This document shows, piece after piece, positions 35,809 through 43,716 of a stretch of 64,000 bases of DNA. Made by a program: the position numbers and the translations under genes. The stretch comes from Solibacillus sp040274725 (GTDB lineage Bacteria > Bacillota > Bacilli > Bacillales_A > Planococcaceae): positions 1 through 64,000 of the forward strand of contig JBEMAQ010000006.1 of assembly GCA_040274725.1 (NCBI GenBank), read 5' to 3'. The notes beneath the pieces are model-generated. The model had not been told where the DNA came from, ran no database searches, and worked only from the letters and a program-made list of their open reading frames with translations. Within the stretch, counting starts at the first letter, position 1, and each line of letters opens with the position of its first letter.

Positions 35809-35879
35809 GCAGGCCCCTTCCGGAGAAAGGAGAAGATGCACGTGAAACTGTTTTTTAGTATATTTTTAAACAGCTCGTA

Positions 35880-35912
35880 ATCTCGAATTCTTTTGGATTC
35901 GAGATTTTTTTA
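35880..35912 (+). terminator. Riboswitch terminator of propeller operon
   Basis: AATCTCGAATTC and GGATTCGAGATT flank a short loop, followed by seven T, just before the ribosome binding site of the next gene. It is the likely off-state of the riboswitch at 35699. Confidence 0.85.
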
Positions 35913-35936
35913 TTTTATAAAAAAGGAGCTAGCAAT

Positions 35937-37694
35937 ATGAAAAAATATAAGAGCTTAGCATCGATGGTAACAGCAACATTATTAACAGTATCTTTAGCAG
36001 GTGGCGCAAGTGCAGCGGATTGGACGACGTATCAAGGTAATGATGCACATGACGGTATTATTACAGATAGTGTAAGGATTACAGCACTTACAAAAGACGA
36101 AATTAAGCAGATTTCTTTACACGGCAATGGTGCAGTCAACACATCACCTGTTATGCAAACATTAACAAATGGCGATACATATGGCTATGTATTGCATAAT
36201 GGTGGAGCCGTTACAGGAAACAATGGTGGCGCACGTTTAACGAAAGTTAAAGCAAATAATGCAACGCAAGTATGGAGTAAGCAACTGACATTAGCAGCTG
36301 GTTTCCAATTATCATCACCATTACTTGTTCAAGGAGATAATCCAGCGAGTGAAGCAGATGATACAGTTTATGTAGGGACAACAGGATACGCACAATTATT
36401 AAAAAATAATGAGTTAACAGGTACAAGCGTTAGCGATTGGACAGTTATGGGTGGTACATCAGATGGCGAAGCGATTGTTTTAAGTGGAACAGAAGACACT
36501 ACGTTAACACAAAGCAATCTGACATTTAACACGACAGCAACAAACCGTGCAGCACTGGGTATTTGGGTAGGCAATACTGCTACACCAGGCATTGAAATTA
36601 ATGTAACGGTCAAAGTAGACGGTGTTACTAAAGTGACAAAAGCATTCCCAGCAACAACAAAAGCAATTGAGGATACAGACAACAAAGGGAACTATTATTA
36701 CTATGTTAATGAAAACTTTGCGGCTACAGCAGGTAGTAATGTGTCATTTGAAGTAGATGTCGTGAGCGGTAATACAAACGATGTCAAGGTCGACTATGCT
36801 AGCTTATATCAACAAACGGGTTCACTACAAAAGGTAACAAATTTAAACGCGGATTCACCAAATAACGTGACAGTAGTAAATGGCATTGCGGGTCAAATTA
36901 ATACACCAATTACAACAGATGGCACATATCTCTATTTTGGTACGTGGAAGGGTGGATCTAGTTCAGGAACATACTACCAAATGAAAATTTCCGACAATAG
37001 TGTGAAAACATTTACGCCAGATAGCTACGGTTTTTACTGGGCTGGTGCAGTGAAGTTTGGAGACTATATCGTATTTGGTAGTGACAATGGCAAAGTATAC
37101 TATCGTTCAGTTAGTGATTTTAACGGAAGTGGGGGCGTCATTGACTTATCAGAAATGGGAGATGTAACGGCTGGTAATGTTCGTTCAACGATTACTGTTC
37201 AAGATGATGCACTTTATTTGACATCACAAGGCAGCGGTAAAGGTTATTTGTGGAAAATAACAGAAGACCAAGAAACTGGTGATTTAATTTATGACACACA
37301 TGTACAATTAAGTGGTACATCCACATCAACGCCAGTATTAACTAGCAACGGTAATATTTATGTCGGTTATTATAGTGGATTCCAAAATGGGGGCGTAAAT
37401 GTCATTGATACAGACGGTGAAGAATTAGCCATTAGTACTATAGCTGAAGTTGGCCCGGTGCAGTCACCAATTATTACGTATACATCTGGTACGAAGGATT
37501 ACTTGTACTTTACGACAAATTCATCGACTGGTGCTGGTTATAGCTACAGTTTTGATGATGTGACAAGAGATAATCGTGAAGTTTGGAATACGAAAGAGGC
37601 AGAAAAAAACACCTATTCTTTACAGGGAATGGCAACTAGTAATGGCTACTTAATGTTTGGTAATGATTTTAATCGATTAACAATTGTGAAGTAG
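35937..37694 (+). CDS. Secreted beta-propeller (PQQ-like) protein under cobalamin riboswitch
   Basis: A 585-residue exported protein with a signal peptide ending GGASA (residue about 26). Repeated strands of the type SPLLVQGD-VYVGTTG, TPITTDGTYLYFGTW, VLTSNGNIYVGYYSG and SPIITYTS-DYLYFTT indicate a PQQ/WD-type beta-propeller (about 40-140 and 310-585), interrupted by a beta-sandwich insert (about 150-290). No anchor or SLH domain is present. In Bacteroides, the propeller BtuG captures B12 with very high affinity, so the riboswitch plus propeller suggests a similar task, but sequence similarity to BtuG is not obvious by eye. An AAAAGGAG site precedes the ATG. Confidence 0.75.
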   Translation: MKKYKSLASMVTATLLTVSLAGGASAADWTTYQGNDAHDGIITDSVRITALTKDEIKQISLHGNGAVNTSPVMQTLTNGDTYGYVLHNGGAVTGNNGGARLTKVKANNATQVWSKQLTLAAGFQLSSPLLVQGDNPASEADDTVYVGTTGYAQLLKNNELTGTSVSDWTVMGGTSDGEAIVLSGTEDTTLTQSNLTFNTTATNRAALGIWVGNTATPGIEINVTVKVDGVTKVTKAFPATTKAIEDTDNKGNYYYYVNENFAATAGSNVSFEVDVVSGNTNDVKVDYASLYQQTGSLQKVTNLNADSPNNVTVVNGIAGQINTPITTDGTYLYFGTWKGGSSSGTYYQMKISDNSVKTFTPDSYGFYWAGAVKFGDYIVFGSDNGKVYYRSVSDFNGSGGVIDLSEMGDVTAGNVRSTITVQDDALYLTSQGSGKGYLWKITEDQETGDLIYDTHVQLSGTSTSTPVLTSNGNIYVGYYSGFQNGGVNVIDTDGEELAISTIAEVGPVQSPIITYTSGTKDYLYFTTNSSTGAGYSYSFDDVTRDNREVWNTKEAEKNTYSLQGMATSNGYLMFGNDFNRLTIVK

Positions 37695-37741
37695 ATAGGT
37701 ACAGCTAGTTAGTATTTCAAGCAAATATGTATAAATTTTTG

Positions 37742-37779
37742 AAAGCGTGCTAATGGTAATTTCTTTTAGTACGCTTTTC
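37742..37779 (+). terminator. Rho-independent terminator or attenuator
   Basis: AAAGCGTGCTAA pairs with TTAGTACGCTTT around a 12-base loop, followed by a short T-rich stretch. It lies between the propeller gene and the giant SLH gene and may lower expression of the latter. Confidence 0.65.
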
Positions 37780-37817
37780 TAAATCATAAAATCTTACTAA
37801 TTTTCGGAGGTAGCACG

Positions 37818-40800
37818 TTGTTTAAAAATAATAAAATGAATCGGTTTATATCAGTGATGTTAATTTTTGTCATGGTCTTTTCGTTAATATCACCTGTCAA
37901 AGTAGGGGCAGAAGAACCTCAGCAAATTCTTGTAGAAATTGACGAGTCAGTCGCGGGTGCAAATGCCAAAATTTTTGCAAGTTTAGTTCAAAATGAAGGG
38001 TCTTATGTGGAGTCGTCCTTTCAAACACCTAAGGTACCCAATTTAGTTTTAGCCTTAGTGTCGTACGATAAAGAAAACTATACTTTTTTAGGCTGGAGCT
38101 TCAATGGTGCTGAACCAATATTAACTGGTATCAAAACGGATATGGAAGGCATAAAAGATGATAAGAGTGTCGGATCAAATAAAAATCAAACATACTTAAG
38201 AACAATTCCTGGACCGCCTAAATCGGGTACTTTAACCGAAGTAGGATTGACTGAAGTAGAATCTGAACTTCGATTATATATGAGTAAAGATCTTACATTA
38301 TCACATACGATTAAACCTATTTTTAAATCAAATAAAAGTGATGAGGCTACATATGACGTAACTATTGAATCGACAGAAGGAGGCGTAGGAAATAAAGTCC
38401 CTATTCAAGGGAATGATTGGGAACTTCATGGTCTTCCGGAAAATGGGTCTGATTTTTTAGGCTGGAAACAAGGGATAGAGGCTGAATTTGTAAGTTCAGA
38501 TAATCCGTACCGTATCACAGCTACTGCTGATACAACATATATCGCTGTATTCAAGAAAATTGAAATTGAGCTACTGGATAATTTAAGAATTGGAAGAACA
38601 TCAAGTTCTAACTCTAATTTATATTCGAATATAAATTCTGCGCAATTTATTGAACCTTTATCTCCGGGTCAAAGGGGAGTCGTTTTAATTCCATATACAG
38701 TAACAGGAACAATGAAGACTAAAAGCACCGCTTCATTTAAAGTTTATGCAGGAAATGATACTACAGGAGAAGTAATTGCATCTTCTGAAGGAGAAATATC
38801 ACAGATTCTTACATCAAGTAAAACAGGTGAGGCTTCTCTTGTTATTGATCCTATACCGGACGTTGAGCAGTTAACAATTGAAGCTACGTTAAATAACGGT
38901 AATCCTGTAACGAAGACTTATGATATAAATCTGAATTCATCAACAACAAAATCATTAACGTATATGCAAACACCAAACGATAAATATATGTCAAATGTTC
39001 GCACGGAAGATGCTGGACCATCCATTTTAGATATGGTGTCATTTATAGACGAGAATACAGGAAAGCTATCAGTCTATGCAGCAGCACATGGTGGTGTACT
39101 AGAGTTAAAAGGTAATTCCTTTGAATTTATGCAAGGCCTAAATGATTTACCTAGCGGTGACCATGAAGGGCTTACGGGGATGGTTGTTGGTATTGGTGGC
39201 ACTGAGGACCATTTAGTTGCAGTCGTAAAGGATGTAACTGAAGCCGGTAGTAGTTTTTATTCATTATATGATTACACAACAGAGACTAAGCAATGGATTC
39301 GTAATGAATCTTCTGTCATTGATAGCTATGATAAGGAATTAACGCCGGATCTTGATAAACGTGCACTAGTTGTCACAAAAGATGATATTTGGACAGAAAA
39401 AGCACATTGGGATGGTCAAAAATGGACACCACATCAATATTATTTTACTAGCTTTATAAAAAGCGTAAACGGTGATATTTACGCGTCTTCAAGCTCTATC
39501 TATGGAAAAAAAGACTCAGTTGGCTTGTATAAATATAGTAATAATGAGTGGAATAAAATTGAATTGGATGGAATAAAATCAGTTGATTTAAGCAATGTTT
39601 CAGTAGATGGGACAGTGGTGTTTAATGCTAATAGTAAGCACTACGCCATGGAACAATCGGGTTCTTTACGAGAGTTTACGCATTTAGAAAATACTTTTTC
39701 AACTAATGAGAAATTATATGCGAATATTGATCGAAACAATGAATTATATATTTTCCAATTAGCTAGACGTTACTTTGATATGGGTACAAGTGGTGCTGAT
39801 GGTCATGATATGTATATATTCGACCAACAAGATAATATATGGAAATATGTAGAGGTAGAAGCATTTAATGCACCAAATGAGTATAAGATTGGTACGAATG
39901 AATACCTTACTAAAAAGGTACGTCCTACTACAGTCCAAAATATTTACAATTTAGCAAAGAATATGAGTATTTATGCAGGCTCAGGTGGTGCAGTTTACTC
40001 AGACTTTGAAGAGACAACAATTACATTCAATAGTAATGGCGGCTTAGATATAGAACCAATTACTGAAAAAATTAATAGTGCAGTCAATGCACCAGTTACC
40101 CCAACAAATGGAGAACAATATTTCAGTGGCTGGTATTTAGATAAAGAATTAACAAAGGCGTATTCATTTGATTACATGCCAGCAAAAGATATCGAACTAT
40201 TTGCAAAATGGTCAGATAAGCCGGTTGATTTAACACAAGCGAAGGCAACGGCAAATAAAACAATTGAAGCTGCCTATAAAAAGTACAATAAACGTGATTA
40301 TTCAGATGAAGGTTGGTCTGAATTAACACAAGTAAAAGATGGTGGAATTGCAACGATTGATGCGATTACGGGCACATTTGATGAAATCACAACAGCGATG
40401 AATCAAACGTTGGAAGTAATGCGAGCGGTCGCATTAAATCCGAATGTTACAGTCGCTATTTCGATGGAGAAATTCACATTAGGCCAAGGGTATATTATTG
40501 AGCCGACACTTGTGACGATTCCACGTAATACACAAGCGTCTAAAGTGATTACAGATTTACTTGTAGAAAAATATGGCGCAGAGCCACTTCCGTATGAAAT
40601 GACAGGGCAAGTAGCAAAAGACTTTTATTTAGCGCATGTTTTAGATAATGGGTATCAATCTGATTATAATGTACCAACTTATATTACAAATGCCATTTTA
40701 GAAGATGGCAAGGAGATTAATTTAGAAAACGATGAATGGCTTGGAGAATTCGACTTCTTTGAAAACTCAGGCTGGATGTATGCAGTAAACAACCAATTCC

Positions 40801-43046
40801 CAGGCGTTGGTGCAGCAGGGTGGACATTACAAAATGACCAAGTGATGCGCTGGCAGTATACAATTTACGGTTTAGGTGCGGATTTAAATGCCAACAATAA
40901 AGAGTTTGGCGGTAGATCGATTGTGACAACAGCACTAAAAGATAACCTAACATGGCGTATAGCAGAAATTAACGCAATGGAAGCGTCAGAAAAGGCGCAG
41001 TATCAAGAGAATTACGATAAAGCATTAGCTATTCTGCAAAATATGGAAAGCACGCAAGAAGAGGTGGACACAATCCTTGCAGCACTAGGTGGCACGGAAC
41101 GTCAAGGCGTGGAAGTAACAGCTGAAATGCCAGAGGAAGCAAAAGATGTGGAGACGGTGATTAATGCAATACCACTTTCAATCAAGCTTTCTGATAAACA
41201 AATCATTGAAGAAGTCCGCGCGGCATACGAGGCATTATCTCCAACAATGCAGCAATGGATTTGGAAGGATACGCTTGTTTTATTAGAAAATGCAGAGGGA
41301 AAAATTGCGAAGCTTGAGCAGCAGGTAGCGCAAATGATTGAGCAAATCGATGGGTTACCATCAGCAGACGCACTTACATTAGTGGATGAAGAGGTATTAA
41401 AGGCTGCGAAAAATGAGTTTTCGACACTTTCAGATGAGCAAAAGGCGCTTGTGACAAATGCTGAAATTTTAACGCAGCTGACGACAAAGTTAGACGTGTT
41501 AAAAGGCTTAGGAGAAAGTAAGCCGGTAGAGGAAACGAAACCAGTAGAAAAAACTTCTGTAGAAACAGTGATAGATTTAATTAATGTCCTACCAAAAGAA
41601 GCGACATTAAAATTAACAGATGAAGCAAAAATTACAGCAGCAAAAACAGCTTATGATGCGCTGTCAAAAGAGCAACAAAAGCAAGTAACGAACTACGACA
41701 AGCTAGCGGATGTGTTAACGAAATTAAACACATTAAAAGCAGTGGATAAAGTAATGAAAGCCATTGATGATTTACCAACTGTTTCTTCATTAAAAACAAA
41801 AGATGAAGATGAGCTTGAAGAAGCACGTAAGCTATACAACGCGCTAACGAAGGAACAGAAGGCGCTTGTCACAAATATTGATGAGCTAAAAGATTTAGAG
41901 TCACAAATGAAGAAATTAAAATCTAGTAGCACAAAATCTTCAGGTAGTTCGGGAGGTTCAGGTGGTTCAAAAGCTACGACAACAGCGAAACCAGTTACTG
42001 AAACGCCAGTACAAACAACAAATACACCAGCCGCTTCAAACTACGCTGTAGAGAAAACGGCAACAAGCTTGAACGTTACATTTACACAAGCACAAATGAA
42101 CGAGCTTGCGGCTTCACAAAATGAGACTGTGACAATTAATACAGGGGCAGCGATTTCAGTCGAAATTCCGAAAGCCGTATTTACGGAAAATCTTTCGAAG
42201 GATGCCGAGCTCTCTGTAGCAGTAATGAAAGAGAAGGATACATTACAAGTGAAGTTGTTAGAAGTTTTAGCAAATGGCATGAAACGTGAAATGACACTTC
42301 CAGGTACTTATGTGAAAGTGAAATTCCCATTAACATTATTCACAGCCGCAGCTACAGCGTCACTATCACCAATTGCACAGGATGCAACCGGTGTGATTTT
42401 ACGTGTAGTAGACGGCGAGTATAAAGCAGTGCCTCACCAAATTAAAAATGGTGAAGTATCAATTTATGCAAATTCAAATGATGAATATGTGTACTCAACA
42501 AAAGCAATCACATTTGATGATATTTCAAAATTAGCAAACAAGGCAGACATCGAACTTTTAGCGTCTCGCTATGTGGTGAATGGTACATCTGATACAACAT
42601 TTGAACCAAACAAATCCATCACACGCGCGCAATTTGGTGCAATGATTGCACGTGCACTAAACTTAGTACCAACAGAAGACACGCACTATGCGGATACAAA
42701 GGGCAAATGGTATGAGGCGGATATTCAAGCTTTATACGAGGCAGGAATTACAAACGCACCTGGCGACTTCAATCCAGGGACGACACTTAGCCGTGAGCAT
42801 GCCGCAGTATTCATGTACCGTGTGATGGAATATATCCAAAAAGATAACACGCCAAAAGCAACAGCTGTAGCATATGCAGACCAAGCAAAAATTAATGCAA
42901 GCTACGCAGAAGCAATCGCGACGTTAAACGCGCTGCAAATTATGCAGGGCAAGGACGGCAATGTATTTGATCCAAAAGGTCATTTAACACGCGCGCAAAT
43001 GGCGAAGGTTTTACGTAAAACATTAGAAGCGATTGATATGATGTAA
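37818..43046 (+). CDS. Giant S-layer (SLH) protein with propeller-like region and DUF4430 domain
   Basis: This 1742-residue protein starts at TTG with GGAGG seven bases upstream. Order: signal peptide (1-31), InlB-type beta repeat (about 175-245), beta region (250-380), propeller-like repeats (about 385-730, e.g. LSVYAAAHGGVLELKG, YNLAKNMSIYAGSGGAVYS), a Listeria-Bacteroides repeat (733-801), a helical FIVAR-like segment (806-871), DUF4430 (875-1032, SGWMYAVNNQFPGVG), helical stalk repeats (1108-1365), a Ser/Gly linker, a beta domain and three SLH domains (1563-1742). It probably presents two possible ligand sites at the wall. It would share the riboswitch at 35699 if transcription passes the terminator before it. 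Confidence 0.85.
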   Translation: MFKNNKMNRFISVMLIFVMVFSLISPVKVGAEEPQQILVEIDESVAGANAKIFASLVQNEGSYVESSFQTPKVPNLVLALVSYDKENYTFLGWSFNGAEPILTGIKTDMEGIKDDKSVGSNKNQTYLRTIPGPPKSGTLTEVGLTEVESELRLYMSKDLTLSHTIKPIFKSNKSDEATYDVTIESTEGGVGNKVPIQGNDWELHGLPENGSDFLGWKQGIEAEFVSSDNPYRITATADTTYIAVFKKIEIELLDNLRIGRTSSSNSNLYSNINSAQFIEPLSPGQRGVVLIPYTVTGTMKTKSTASFKVYAGNDTTGEVIASSEGEISQILTSSKTGEASLVIDPIPDVEQLTIEATLNNGNPVTKTYDINLNSSTTKSLTYMQTPNDKYMSNVRTEDAGPSILDMVSFIDENTGKLSVYAAAHGGVLELKGNSFEFMQGLNDLPSGDHEGLTGMVVGIGGTEDHLVAVVKDVTEAGSSFYSLYDYTTETKQWIRNESSVIDSYDKELTPDLDKRALVVTKDDIWTEKAHWDGQKWTPHQYYFTSFIKSVNGDIYASSSSIYGKKDSVGLYKYSNNEWNKIELDGIKSVDLSNVSVDGTVVFNANSKHYAMEQSGSLREFTHLENTFSTNEKLYANIDRNNELYIFQLARRYFDMGTSGADGHDMYIFDQQDNIWKYVEVEAFNAPNEYKIGTNEYLTKKVRPTTVQNIYNLAKNMSIYAGSGGAVYSDFEETTITFNSNGGLDIEPITEKINSAVNAPVTPTNGEQYFSGWYLDKELTKAYSFDYMPAKDIELFAKWSDKPVDLTQAKATANKTIEAAYKKYNKRDYSDEGWSELTQVKDGGIATIDAITGTFDEITTAMNQTLEVMRAVALNPNVTVAISMEKFTLGQGYIIEPTLVTIPRNTQASKVITDLLVEKYGAEPLPYEMTGQVAKDFYLAHVLDNGYQSDYNVPTYITNAILEDGKEINLENDEWLGEFDFFENSGWMYAVNNQFPGVGAAGWTLQNDQVMRWQYTIYGLGADLNANNKEFGGRSIVTTALKDNLTWRIAEINAMEASEKAQYQENYDKALAILQNMESTQEEVDTILAALGGTERQGVEVTAEMPEEAKDVETVINAIPLSIKLSDKQIIEEVRAAYEALSPTMQQWIWKDTLVLLENAEGKIAKLEQQVAQMIEQIDGLPSADALTLVDEEVLKAAKNEFSTLSDEQKALVTNAEILTQLTTKLDVLKGLGESKPVEETKPVEKTSVETVIDLINVLPKEATLKLTDEAKITAAKTAYDALSKEQQKQVTNYDKLADVLTKLNTLKAVDKVMKAIDDLPTVSSLKTKDEDELEEARKLYNALTKEQKALVTNIDELKDLESQMKKLKSSSTKSSGSSGGSGGSKATTTAKPVTETPVQTTNTPAASNYAVEKTATSLNVTFTQAQMNELAASQNETVTINTGAAISVEIPKAVFTENLSKDAELSVAVMKEKDTLQVKLLEVLANGMKREMTLPGTYVKVKFPLTLFTAAATASLSPIAQDATGVILRVVDGEYKAVPHQIKNGEVSIYANSNDEYVYSTKAITFDDISKLANKADIELLASRYVVNGTSDTTFEPNKSITRAQFGAMIARALNLVPTEDTHYADTKGKWYEADIQALYEAGITNAPGDFNPGTTLSREHAAVFMYRVMEYIQKDNTPKATAVAYADQAKINASYAEAIATLNALQIMQGKDGNVFDPKGHLTRAQMAKVLRKTLEAIDMM

Positions 43047-43081
43047 TACAGTTTGCTTTCTAAATAAAACACCCAACTTAG

Positions 43082-43120
43082 GCTGCACGAAAGGATAACT
43101 CCCTTTCGTGCAGCTTATTT
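43082..43120 (+). terminator. Rho-independent terminator
   Basis: A perfect 13-bp stem (GCTGCACGAAAGG/CCTTTCGTGCAGC) with a 7-base loop and a T-rich tail ends the propeller operon. Confidence 0.9.
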
Positions 43121-43321
43121 TTATGTGAAATTTCATTTTTACGACCTTGTTATATAATAGATGAACAAATTTTTATTTTCTTATTATTTTGATGGAAATT
43201 TGAAGTAAAGTTGTAATTTAGCTCAAATTTACATAAAAATCATTAAAAAATAGAATGTCGTAATATTTTTAAAGATTTAGAAATAATATGTGTTAGAATA
43301 CAAGAAATGAATATGCATTGC

Positions 43322-43495
43322 AGAGTAAGGGTGCTTTTAGGAGCTTAATAGGGAATTCGGTGAAATGCCGAAGCTGTTTCCGCAACTGTAAGTGTAGAAG
43401 AATGTGCGCAAATTGCCACTGTCAAACGAGGAAAAATGCCTCTGAGGACGGGAAGGTGCGCCACAGGATACACGAGCCAGGAGACCTACCTTTAT
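43322..43495 (+). ncRNA. Cobalamin riboswitch of the second rightward operon
   Basis: All classical blocks are present: AATAGGGAA, TTCGGTGAAATGCCGAA, CCGCAACTGTAA, GCCACTG, GGGAAGG and the B12 box GAGCCAGGAGACCTACC at 43474-43490. A conserved 29-nt element and a terminator follow before the 43717 gene. It should shut off the SLH/DUF4430/ECF operon when cobalamin is plentiful. Short ORFs on either strand here are not coding. Confidence 0.96.
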
Positions 43496-43508
43496 TTGAA
43501 CGTATAAC

Positions 43509-43537
43509 CTCTCTTCGGAATTTAGGAGAATGTACGG
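43509..43537 (+). promoter_or_regulatory. Conserved 29-nt post-aptamer element (copy 2)
   Basis: Identical over 29 bases to the element at 35225-35253 in the leftward leader, and at the same distance from the aptamer. GAGAA can pair with TTCTC in the 5' arm of the following terminator. It is absent from the propeller-operon leader. Confidence 0.6.
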
Positions 43538-43626
43538 CAAATAGATGAACGGGTATAGTAGGAAAGCAAGGCTCTTCCTATTTAGAAAAATCGCATGAAT
43601 TTTTCGAATACTTTTTATACTATTTT

Positions 43627-43662
43627 CCGCCATTTCTCAAGAGTGAGAGATGGCGGTTTTTT
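43627..43662 (+). terminator. Riboswitch terminator
   Basis: CCGCCATTTCTC (43627-43638) pairs with GAGAGATGGCGG (43645-43656) and is followed by six T. It is the likely expression platform of the riboswitch at 43322. Confidence 0.9.
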
Positions 43663-43716
43663 GTCGTGGAATGAGAGGGATAAGCGCGTATTCAAAATTT
43701 TTTAGGGGGATTTTGA

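Noticed and set aside
43318..43633. ORFs of 76 and 98 codons on both strands before 43717
   Set aside because: They lie inside the cobalamin riboswitch and its leader; the conserved RNA blocks explain the sequence.
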